This document shows positions 1 to 5,408 of a stretch of 6,078 nucleotides of DNA, piece after piece. Source of the stretch: Sulfurimonas sp. (GTDB lineage Bacteria; Campylobacterota; Campylobacteria; Campylobacterales; Sulfurimonadaceae). How positions within the stretch are numbered: position 1 is the first letter of the stretch; each line of letters starts with the position of its first letter. Made by a program: the position numbers and the translations under genes. The notes under the pieces were generated by a model. It saw only the letters and a list, made by a program, of their open reading frames with translations, was not told the DNA's origin and did no database searches. The stretch lies in contig JALSKR010000281.1 of assembly GCA_026988735.1 (NCBI GenBank), positions 1 to 6,078 of the forward strand. The letters are read 5' to 3'.

Positions 1-362
1 ATATAAAAATAGATTCTGCCGGCACAGGCGACTGGCATGTAGGCGAACCACCCTGTGAAGGCTCCATTAAAGTGGCGCAAATGCATGGAATAGATATAAG
101 CCATCTGAGGGCGAGACAATTTACAAAAGAAGATATCGAACTGTATGACTTGATTGTTGTACTGGATGAAAACAACAAGTTAGATGTAAAGAAGTTAGGT
201 GCAAAAAATATAGAAAAACTGGGTTGTTTTGCATATGAGTGTCAAGATGTTCCCGATCCGTATTTTTTTGACGGATTTGACGGATTTTTGGAAGTTTACA
301 AAATGATAGATATTTGTGTAAATAATCTTTTTAGTGTAAAATTACTTCAAGAGGAAAAATAA
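1..362 (+). CDS. Low-molecular-weight protein tyrosine phosphatase, 5'-truncated by the window edge
   Basis: Reading frame 3 is open from the first base to the TAA at 360-362, giving about 119 C-terminal residues. It carries the LMW-PTP signature DSAGTGDWHVGEPP (codons from about base 12), then KVAQMHGIDISHLRARQF, and the general-acid aspartate in VPDPYF (Asp codon 255-257). Family members are about 150-160 residues, so roughly 30-40 residues are missing, including the P-loop CxxxxCR(S/T) with the catalytic cysteine, which should lie just upstream. The ATG at 72 is internal, because conserved family sequence precedes it. The family is cytoplasmic and hydrolyses phosphotyrosine. Some members act on exopolysaccharide tyrosine kinases (Wzb type), but nothing here identifies the substrate. 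Related arsenate reductases (ArsC of the thioredoxin-coupled type) share the fold, but the DPYF and HVGEPP motifs favour a phosphatase. The stop overlaps the cysK start by one base (TAATG), so the two genes are probably cotranscribed. Confidence 0.9.
   Translation, partial: IKIDSAGTGDWHVGEPPCEGSIKVAQMHGIDISHLRARQFTKEDIELYDLIVVLDENNKLDVKKLGAKNIEKLGCFAYECQDVPDPYFFDGFDGFLEVYKMIDICVNNLFSVKLLQEEK
350..355 (+). promoter_or_regulatory. Ribosome binding site of cysK
   Basis: AGAGGA lies six bases before the ATG at 362, inside the last codons of the phosphatase gene. It is the clearest Shine-Dalgarno in the left operon and fixes the cysK start. Confidence 0.75.
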
Positions 363-1285
363 TGAAAATTGCAAAAAATATAACAGAACTAGTAGGAAAT
401 ACGCCTTTAATAAGGTTAAATGAGGCATCGAAGCTGACAGGTGCTACGATATTGGGAAAATGTGAATTTATGAATCCGACAAGCTCTGTCAAAGACAGAA
501 TAGGGTTTAATATGATACGCAGAGGTATAGAATCCGGACGCATTAAAGATAATACGACCATCATAGAACCTACAAGCGGTAACACAGGAATAGCTTTGGC
601 GGCAAACTGTGCCGCGCAAAATTTGAAGCTTATCTTAACTATGCCCGAATCAATGAGTGTAGAGAGAAGAAACCTGCTCAAAGCACTCGGCGCTGAGCTG
701 GTGTTGACTCCTGCTGCAAAGGGGATGAACGGCGCAATTGCTAAAGCTATAGAGATTCAGAAAACTACACCTGATTCCGTCATATTGCAACAGTTCGAAA
801 ACCCGGCAAACCCGGAAATACATGAAATTACAACGGCACAGGAAATATTGCGTGATACTGATGAAAAGTTAGATGCTTTTGTGGCAGCTGTAGGTACCGG
901 AGGAACTTTAACCGGAACTACAAAGGTACTAAAAGAGCATATTGCGGATATTGCTGTTTTTGCAGTAGAGCCTGAAGCATCGGCAATTCTCTCAGGAGAG
1001 AGCCCGGCTCCGCATAAAATTCAGGGAATAGGGGCAGGTTTTGTTCCTGCAATTTTAGATACCTCCTGTTACAGTGAAGTGATAAAAGTGAGTAATGAAG
1101 ATGCCATAGCAACGGCCAGAATGTTGGCAAAAAAAGAGGGATTGCTTGTAGGTATATCTTCAGGAGCAAATGTATATGCTGCCATGCAGGTGGCTTCACG
1201 GGACGAATTCAAAGGTAAAACAATTGTCACGATTTTATGTGACACGGGAGAAAGGTACTTAAGTACAGAACTTTTCAGTGAATAA
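362..1285 (+). CDS. cysK: Cysteine synthase (O-acetylserine sulfhydrylase)
   Basis: Makes L-cysteine and acetate from O-acetyl-L-serine and sulfide using PLP, the last step of sulfur assimilation in the cytoplasm. The 307 residues are the full family length. Visible landmarks: ELVGNTPLIRL near the N-terminus; the PLP-binding lysine K44 in NPTSSVKDR (codon 491-493); the substrate-binding loop TSGNTG at 71-76; MPESMSVERR near 94-103; the phosphate-binding loop GTGGT at about 178-182; KIQGIGAGFVP, whose GIGAGF is typical of CysK; GISSGA near 264-269 with the serine that contacts the pyridine nitrogen; and the terminal GERYLST. It starts at ATG 362 with a good ribosome binding site, overlaps the phosphatase stop by one base and overlaps the next gene by eight. 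CysM, the B-type isozyme using thiosulfate, is less likely from the overall motifs, but CysK and CysM cannot be separated with certainty by eye. Confidence 0.95.
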   Translation: MKIAKNITELVGNTPLIRLNEASKLTGATILGKCEFMNPTSSVKDRIGFNMIRRGIESGRIKDNTTIIEPTSGNTGIALAANCAAQNLKLILTMPESMSVERRNLLKALGAELVLTPAAKGMNGAIAKAIEIQKTTPDSVILQQFENPANPEIHEITTAQEILRDTDEKLDAFVAAVGTGGTLTGTTKVLKEHIADIAVFAVEPEASAILSGESPAPHKIQGIGAGFVPAILDTSCYSEVIKVSNEDAIATARMLAKKEGLLVGISSGANVYAAMQVASRDEFKGKTIVTILCDTGERYLSTELFSE

Positions 1286-1859
1286 AATCCAATATTTAGA
1301 AACAATAAAAGCAGTTGATGCAAAACTGTATTATTTGTCATACCATCAAAAACGGCTTGAGAAAACACTTGGCAATGCAAATATCCTGTTGCAAGATGTT
1401 TTGCAACCTCCTGCATCAGGATTTTACCGGTGCAGGGTTGTTTATGATGATACAGAGTACAGAGTTACATATCATCGGTATGAAAAAAAGAGTATTCAGA
1501 CTTTGAAGCTTGTTGTTGATGACGAGATTGAATACTCCAAAAAATATTATGACAGAAGTAAGATAGATATGTTGCTGGAAAAAAAATCTTTTTGCGATGA
1601 TATACTGATAGTAAAAAATTCTCTCATTACAGATACATCCATCGCAAATATTGCACTGAAGTACAAAAATGAATGGATAACACCAAAAAAACCTTTGCTT
1701 GAGGGTACAACCAGAGCAAGGCTCTTAGAAAAGGGCAAAATTTTTGAAGAGGATATATCTGTAGAGGATTTAGATAAATTTAAACAGGTCGCACTGATGA
1801 ATGCTATGATAGATTTCGATATAATACCAAATGAAAATATAAGGGAAATAATTTGTTAG
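1278..1859 (+). CDS. Short class IV PLP enzyme, PabC-like (probable 4-amino-4-deoxychorismate lyase)
   Basis: A 193-residue protein of the class IV aminotransferase fold (PabC/IlvE/D-amino-acid aminotransferase). Aligned from memory with E. coli PabC: LETIKAVDAKLYYLSYHQKRLEK (6-28) matches the N-domain segment with the conserved H..RL. KKYYDR places K89 (codon 1542-1544) as the Schiff-base lysine, with R93 at the usual +4. DDILIVKNSLITDTSIANIAL (107-127) matches ..ALVLDSEGWVTECCAANLFW, with D119 replacing the usual PLP-contacting Glu. Then come WITP, PLLEGTTRARLL (139-150) and VALMNAMIDF (171-180). PabC turns aminodeoxychorismate into p-aminobenzoate and pyruvate for folate synthesis. It is about 70 residues shorter than E. 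coli PabC and lacks the first N-terminal strand (NG..., DRG..GDGxF). Short members of this kind are, to my recollection, normal in Campylobacterota and Bacteroidota. GTG 1278 is the first usable start, since an in-frame TAA sits at 1260-1262. It overlaps cysK by eight bases and has no clear ribosome binding site, suggesting coupled translation. The family is fairly sure; the lyase activity is inferred. Confidence 0.78.
   Translation: MNKIQYLETIKAVDAKLYYLSYHQKRLEKTLGNANILLQDVLQPPASGFYRCRVVYDDTEYRVTYHRYEKKSIQTLKLVVDDEIEYSKKYYDRSKIDMLLEKKSFCDDILIVKNSLITDTSIANIALKYKNEWITPKKPLLEGTTRARLLEKGKIFEEDISVEDLDKFKQVALMNAMIDFDIIPNENIREIIC
1842..1847 (+). promoter_or_regulatory. Ribosome binding site deciding the TTG start at 1853
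   Basis: AGGGAA lies about five to seven bases before TTG 1853, within the end of the PabC-like gene. No comparable site precedes the next in-frame ATG at 1895, so the TTG start, which also overlaps the upstream stop, is preferred. Confidence 0.6.
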
Positions 1860-2311
1860 AAAATATAATTCAAGATAGAGATTTCGCACAACTGATGAAA
1901 AAGAACATTCAGGAGTTGATTGTTTTATTGTTTCAAAAAGAACAAAATTTCGGTATTTTATGTAAAATCGAAGATGTAAGCTTTGCACCGGCATTGCCGG
2001 AAAGTATAAATACAGAGTTTCGACCACTGACACTTTTCTTTTTGGCAGGATATACATTTGAGACTGCAAGAATAGAGGATGATGTTTTAATTTTTGAAGC
2101 AGGTTTTGGCAGTGAAAATTTTGGCAGTGTCGTGTATGTACCATTGTTGAGTATTTTGCAGATTATTATTGATGAAACTCCGGTTTTAATTAACATATCT
2201 GCATATAAAGAAGAAGAAAAGAAAAAAGAAGCTGATATAGATGAAAACGGAGTAAAAAACTCTATGGCATCTTTTCTCTCAAATCCTGAAAACTCTAAGT
2301 TTATAAAATAA
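1853..2311 (+). CDS. SspB-like protein, candidate ClpXP adaptor
   Basis: I do not recognise this 152-residue protein by name, but its layout resembles SspB, the adaptor that delivers ssrA-tagged and other substrates to ClpXP. An N-terminal helix (about 10-30, FAQLMKKNIQELIVLLFQKE) is followed by a beta-rich core (33-118). In the core, DDVLIFEAGFG (76-86) and VVYVPLLSILQIII (93-106) line up with E. coli SspB NDEVRFNARFGG and QVSVPLAAVLAIYA. After residue 118 comes a charged linker (KEEEKKKEADIDENG) and a C-terminal segment, SMASFLSNPENSKFIK. SspB likewise has an acidic flexible linker ending in a ClpX-binding peptide (LRVVK in E. coli), comparable here with SKFIK. There is no signal peptide or membrane segment; one stretch (59-65) is hydrophobic but reads as a strand. 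The start is TTG 1853, with a ribosome binding site and a seven-base overlap with the PabC-like gene; ATG 1895 is an alternative. The stop is five bases before the regulator's terminator hairpin. The ORF is sure; the SspB assignment is an inference by eye. Confidence 0.5.
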   Translation: MLENIIQDRDFAQLMKKNIQELIVLLFQKEQNFGILCKIEDVSFAPALPESINTEFRPLTLFFLAGYTFETARIEDDVLIFEAGFGSENFGSVVYVPLLSILQIIIDETPVLINISAYKEEEKKKEADIDENGVKNSMASFLSNPENSKFIK

Positions 2312-2346
2312 AAAGCTACCTACACTCTGTTAAGAGAGAGTAGGTA
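2310..2346 (-). terminator. Intrinsic terminator of the lysR-type gene, containing its stop codon
   Basis: TACCTACACTCT (2317-2328) pairs with AGAGAGTAGGTA (2335-2346) at 11 of 12 positions (A-A mismatch 2324/2339) around a six-base loop. On the minus strand the hairpin is followed by GCTTTTTATTTTAT (from 2316 downward), a good U-tract. On the plus strand it is followed by AATTGAC, without a U-tract, so it should act mainly for the regulator. It could still protect the 3' end of the left operon transcript. The regulator's TAG (2320-2322) lies inside the stem. Confidence 0.85.
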
Positions 2347-3222
2347 ATTGACTACATTGTCTACAAACGCATCATGTTTTCTGTCTTTGAGATAGGCTAT
2401 GTAGAAACTTCGTGTAATTTTATGGTTTTTCAGTCTTGCTTCATAAAGTTTGCCGTTTTCAATTTCTGACTTGATGACATGACGGGACATGATGGAAACA
2501 AGTGGTCGTTCAGAATTTTTATCTGCATGTACAATAGATTCTTTGATAGAAGTCGGACTGGCAAGAACACCAATAACATTAAAATTGTTACACTGTACGC
2601 CCATCTCTTCAAAAACTTCTGATGTGAGTCTTCTGGTATGTGAGTCTTCGTTACGGCAAATCCAGTCAAAATCCAGTAAATCATCTGCACTCAGATGTTT
2701 TTTCATAGGCTGGTTTGAAAAAACGACCAGCTCATCTTCAACCCATTCTCTGTAGATGACCCCATCTCTAAAGACAGGAGATTCTATCAAGGCGACATCT
2801 ATTTTTTTATCTTCAAGTTGGTCAATGATGTTGGAAGAAAGGTCAACATTCATAAAAACTTCATTGTTGATGCGTTTTTTTATTTCACCGAGATAATTCG
2901 GAAGCACATAGTTGCCGATTGCAAAAGAAGAACCCATAACAAAAGTGAACTCTTTGTTGATTATTTTCAACAACTCTTTCTCACTGCTGTGTATAGCCTT
3001 TTCAAGCCTTAACGCAATTCTGTAAAGATCTTCGCCCTCTTTTGTAAGAATAATTCCATTTTTCTTTCTGTCGACTATTTTCGTATCAAGATAATCCTCG
3101 ATAAACTTTATCTGCTGTGTGACTGCAGGTTGGGAAATCCCAAGTTTTGCTGATGCTTTGGAGAAGCTTTTCTCTTTTATAACCATCAAAAACGTGTGTA
3201 ATTTCGCAAAATCTTTTAACAT
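2320..3222 (-). CDS. LysR-type transcriptional regulator with CysL-like effector domain
   Basis: A 300-residue DNA-binding regulator of normal LysR length. The winged helix-turn-helix is at about 4-62: FAKLHTFLMVIKEKSFSKAS, then LGISQPAVTQQIKFIED with the recognition helix around 30-42, then a wing ending KNGIILTKEGE. A linker helix (about 62-90) leads to a periplasmic-binding-protein-like effector domain (93-297). GSSFAIGNYVLP (97-108) is the first ligand-loop motif and closely resembles the GASTTIGEYLLP of CysL-type regulators; IDVALIESPV (141-150), EDELVVFS and TSIKESI also fit that subgroup. B. subtilis CysL activates sulfite reductase genes, so a sulfur or redox role is possible but not shown. 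ATG 3222 is chosen over TTG 3243 because AGGA sits six bases upstream and the family begins about ten residues before the FLMV helix. It is convergent with the cysK operon and divergent from the helicase. Its spaced promoter contains a palindrome, which suggests autoregulation. Confidence 0.93.
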   Translation of the reverse strand: MLKDFAKLHTFLMVIKEKSFSKASAKLGISQPAVTQQIKFIEDYLDTKIVDRKKNGIILTKEGEDLYRIALRLEKAIHSSEKELLKIINKEFTFVMGSSFAIGNYVLPNYLGEIKKRINNEVFMNVDLSSNIIDQLEDKKIDVALIESPVFRDGVIYREWVEDELVVFSNQPMKKHLSADDLLDFDWICRNEDSHTRRLTSEVFEEMGVQCNNFNVIGVLASPTSIKESIVHADKNSERPLVSIMSRHVIKSEIENGKLYEARLKNHKITRSFYIAYLKDRKHDAFVDNVVNYLLSLNRV

Positions 3223-3228
3223 AATAAT

Positions 3229-3232
3229 TCCT
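3229..3232 (-). promoter_or_regulatory. Ribosome binding site of the LysR-type gene
   Basis: On the minus strand AGGA is followed by six bases and the ATG at 3222-3220. This supports the ATG rather than the TTG seven codons upstream. Confidence 0.65.
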
Positions 3233-3253
3233 ATAAGTACCAATAATAGTAAA

Positions 3254-3282
3254 ATTATAACTCATAATTATAATTATTGCAA
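3254..3282 (-). promoter_or_regulatory. Promoter of the LysR-type gene
   Basis: Read on the minus strand: TTGCAA (3282-3277), a 17-base spacer and TATAAT (3259-3254). The predicted transcript start near 3247 would give a leader of about 25 bases. The -10 is a perfect consensus and the -35 matches TTGACA at four of six positions. The surrounding gap is very AT-rich, which makes chance -10 matches common, but the exact 17-base spacing supports the call. Confidence 0.6.
3264..3277. promoter_or_regulatory. Perfect 14-base palindrome, candidate LysR-type operator
   Basis: ATAATTATAATTAT reads the same on both strands. It fills most of the spacer between the -35 and -10 of the regulator's promoter, touching the -35. 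It is directly followed by a second, overlapping 10-base palindrome, TATTGCAATA (3275-3284). LysR-family proteins commonly bind AT-rich dyads and repress themselves from such a position, so this is a plausible autoregulatory site. AT-rich palindromes also arise by chance. Confidence 0.4.
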
Positions 3283-3287
3283 TAGTT

Positions 3288-3318
3288 TTGTAATAATTTA
3301 TGACATTTTAGCTATAAT
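3288..3318 (+). promoter_or_regulatory. Promoter of the helicase-truB operon
   Basis: TATAAT at 3313-3318 is preceded by TTTTAGC, a T-rich run like the T-rich stretch before the -10 in Campylobacterota sigma-70 promoters, which usually lack a strong -35. A loose -35, TTGTAA (3288-3293), lies 19 bases upstream. Transcription would start near 3325, with a leader of about 35 bases. Confidence 0.55.
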
Positions 3319-3359
3319 ATATGTAATTAACAAATACAATTCAATAGTAGTGAACATAT

Positions 3360-5408
3360 ATGGAAAAAATATTTAATCGGTTAAATGAGTCTCAGGCAGC
3401 AGCTGTAAAACAAACAGAAGGACCTGTTCTTATTCTTGCGGGGGCCGGAAGCGGAAAAACAACAACAATTATTTCACGCCTGGCATATCTTATAGAGGTT
3501 GTAGGGGTTCCGGCCTCAAATACACTCACTTTGACTTTTACAAACAAAGCTGCCAAAGAGATGAAAGAGCGTTCTCTTGCTATGATTGAGAATGTTGCAT
3601 ATCCTCCAATGCTGTGTACATTTCACAAGTTTGGTCTTCTTTTTTTAAAATTCAATATACATCTGCTAAACAGAGCCAATAATTTTGTTGTTATAGATAC
3701 AGATGATAAAAAAAGAATTATTAAAAAAATAAACTCTGAACTGCCGACACCGTTAATTGCAAGTGAAATTTCCAGATATAAGAACTCTTTAATGAGCCCT
3801 GACGATGCCTACAAGCAAACTGAACTTTTCAGCTATAAACAAATTGCCGAAGTTTTTGCAGAATATGAAAAATATTTACTGGAAAACAACCTGGTGGATT
3901 TTGATGATTTGATTGCACTGACATATAAACTTTTGGATGAAAACCCTGAATTGGCAAAGGCTACCTCACAAAAGTATCAGTATATTATGATTGATGAGTA
4001 CCAGGATACAAACGAACTGCAGCTAAAGTTGTTGCAAAAACTTTGTACAGTGCATAATAATTTATGTGTAGTTGGTGATGATGATCAAAGTATATACGGT
4101 TGGCGTGGTGCGCATATTCGCAATATTATGGAATTTGATCAGGATTTTTCCGGGACACATGTCTTTAAACTCGAAGAGAACTATCGTTCACGTGCACCGA
4201 TTTTGAAGGTTGCCAATGCGCTTATTGAGCATAACAGGTCCCGTTTGGGAAAAAAGCTCATAGCAACGCGTGGAAGTGGAGACGATGTTACAACTCTGAA
4301 TTCAAATGATGAAAATGAAGAGGCAAGAAAAGTTGCCACAAAGATAGAAAAATTACTTGAGAGCGGTGTACGGGCGAAAGAAATCGCTATTTTGTACCGT
4401 GTCAATGTTCTCTCCCGTTCTATCGAAGAGGGCTTAAACCGTTTTGGAATCAACTATAAGCTTGTCGGTGGCCTGCGTTTTTATGATCGTGCAGAAATCA
4501 AAGATCTTATCTCTTATATACGTGTCATTACAAACAATCATGATGATTTTTCTTTAAAACGCATAGTGAACAAGCCAAAGCGCGGACTTGGAAAAGCAAG
4601 TATAGAAAAGATTGAACTTGCAGCACAGAAAAAAGGTACTTCTATTTATGAGTATATCAATCAGGCAACTTTAGAAGAACTTGAAGGGTTAGTAAGAAAG
4701 AAAAATGCTGCAACACTCAAAGAGTTTGTCAAAAACATTCAAGAGGTTGCCCAGATTGCACAAGAGTCTACCTATGAGTTTATAGATGTTTTGGAAGAAA
4801 CTTTTTCTTTGAAAGATATTTACAGAAATATGCAAGACGGTGAGGAGAGAATTCTAAATATAGATGAATTTTATGGTCTTTTTAGAGATTTTGTGAAAAA
4901 ATCGCCCCAGAGTTCTTTGGATGAATTTTTAAATGAACTGACTTTGCAAAGTGAACAGGATCAGGTTGAGGGAGAGAGTATTTATATGATGAGTATTCAT
5001 GCATCCAAAGGTTTGGAATTTGAGCATGTTTTTATCATAGGGATGGAAGAGGGGTTCTTGCCGCTTACAGGTGACGGAAGTGATTTGGAAGAAGAGAGAC
5101 GGCTGGGTTATGTTGCTTTTACACGGGCAAAAGAGACTTTAACGCTTTGTCATGCAGGGAGCAGGTTTTATAAAGGACGCAGAAGTGATCTGGAAAAGAG
5201 TCGTTTTTTCAATGAAGCCGGACTCTGTAAAGGCTCTTTGAAGTGTGAAAAAAACACAGCCTTTAAAAAAGGTGATTTGGTGCGTCACAAAATTTTCGGA
5301 ACAGGACGTATCATCGGTGTAAGCAAATCAGGACGGGAGTTTAAACTTCAGATAAATTTTGCAGGAATAAAACGCGATATTCTTGCCTCATTTGTAGAGA
5401 AGTTATGA
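3360..5408 (+). CDS. PcrA/UvrD/Rep-family superfamily 1 DNA helicase
   Basis: A 3'-to-5' ATP-dependent DNA helicase or translocase for repair and replication-fork maintenance, 682 residues, complete. All superfamily 1A motifs are present: Q motif LNESQAAAV (8-16), Walker A AGAGSGKT (27-34), Ia TFTNKAAKEM (59-68), Ib TFHKFG (87-92), II IDEYQDTNELQ (211-221), III VVGDDDQSIYGWRGA (237-251), IV LEENYRS (271-277), V SIHASKGLEFEHVF (545-558), and VI EERRLGYVAFTRAKE (578-592) with arginine R589. The C-terminal FKKGDLVRHKIFGTGRIIGV (635-654) plus LQINFAGIKRDIL is the Tudor-like fold that contacts RNA polymerase in PcrA and UvrD, which favours those over Rep. The start is ATG 3360; no strong ribosome binding site is visible (only TAGTG a few bases upstream). 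It is transcribed divergently from the LysR-type gene, and its stop overlaps the truB start as ATGA. The specific paralogue name (uvrD, pcrA or rep) is not decided by the sequence. Confidence 0.95.
   Translation: MEKIFNRLNESQAAAVKQTEGPVLILAGAGSGKTTTIISRLAYLIEVVGVPASNTLTLTFTNKAAKEMKERSLAMIENVAYPPMLCTFHKFGLLFLKFNIHLLNRANNFVVIDTDDKKRIIKKINSELPTPLIASEISRYKNSLMSPDDAYKQTELFSYKQIAEVFAEYEKYLLENNLVDFDDLIALTYKLLDENPELAKATSQKYQYIMIDEYQDTNELQLKLLQKLCTVHNNLCVVGDDDQSIYGWRGAHIRNIMEFDQDFSGTHVFKLEENYRSRAPILKVANALIEHNRSRLGKKLIATRGSGDDVTTLNSNDENEEARKVATKIEKLLESGVRAKEIAILYRVNVLSRSIEEGLNRFGINYKLVGGLRFYDRAEIKDLISYIRVITNNHDDFSLKRIVNKPKRGLGKASIEKIELAAQKKGTSIYEYINQATLEELEGLVRKKNAATLKEFVKNIQEVAQIAQESTYEFIDVLEETFSLKDIYRNMQDGEERILNIDEFYGLFRDFVKKSPQSSLDEFLNELTLQSEQDQVEGESIYMMSIHASKGLEFEHVFIIGMEEGFLPLTGDGSDLEEERRLGYVAFTRAKETLTLCHAGSRFYKGRRSDLEKSRFFNEAGLCKGSLKCEKNTAFKKGDLVRHKIFGTGRIIGVSKSGREFKLQINFAGIKRDILASFVEKL

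Noticed and set aside
267..287. Nine-base tandem repeat (TTTGACGGA twice, plus TTT) in the phosphatase gene
   Set aside because: It encodes FDGFDGF within the normal DPYFFDGF...EVY region of the family and keeps frame; two copies are too few to suggest a variable repeat.
331..681. Minus-strand open frames of 116, 67, 93 and 115 codons over cysK (331-1416)
   Set aside because: They lie opposite a gene with complete family motifs, have no recognisable domain and read as frame shadows.
1579..1586. Run of eight A in the PabC-like gene as a phase-variation tract
   Set aside because: Short A-runs are common at this base composition; phase-variable genes in this phylum usually carry longer G/C tracts, none of which occur here.
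3223..3243. TTG at 3243-3241 as the start of the LysR-type gene
   Set aside because: The seven extra residues (MVLIGII) are not family-like, and the ATG at 3222 has its own AGGA at good spacing.
3119..3376. Plus-strand 85-codon frame across the divergent gap
   Set aside because: It runs antisense through the HTH region of the regulator, then through AT-rich promoter DNA; its composition is that of translated intergenic sequence.
4181..4453. Minus-strand 90-codon frame inside the helicase, and a similar 104-codon frame inside truB (5461-5775)
   Set aside because: Both are opposite well-supported conserved genes and have no ribosome binding site or recognisable domain.
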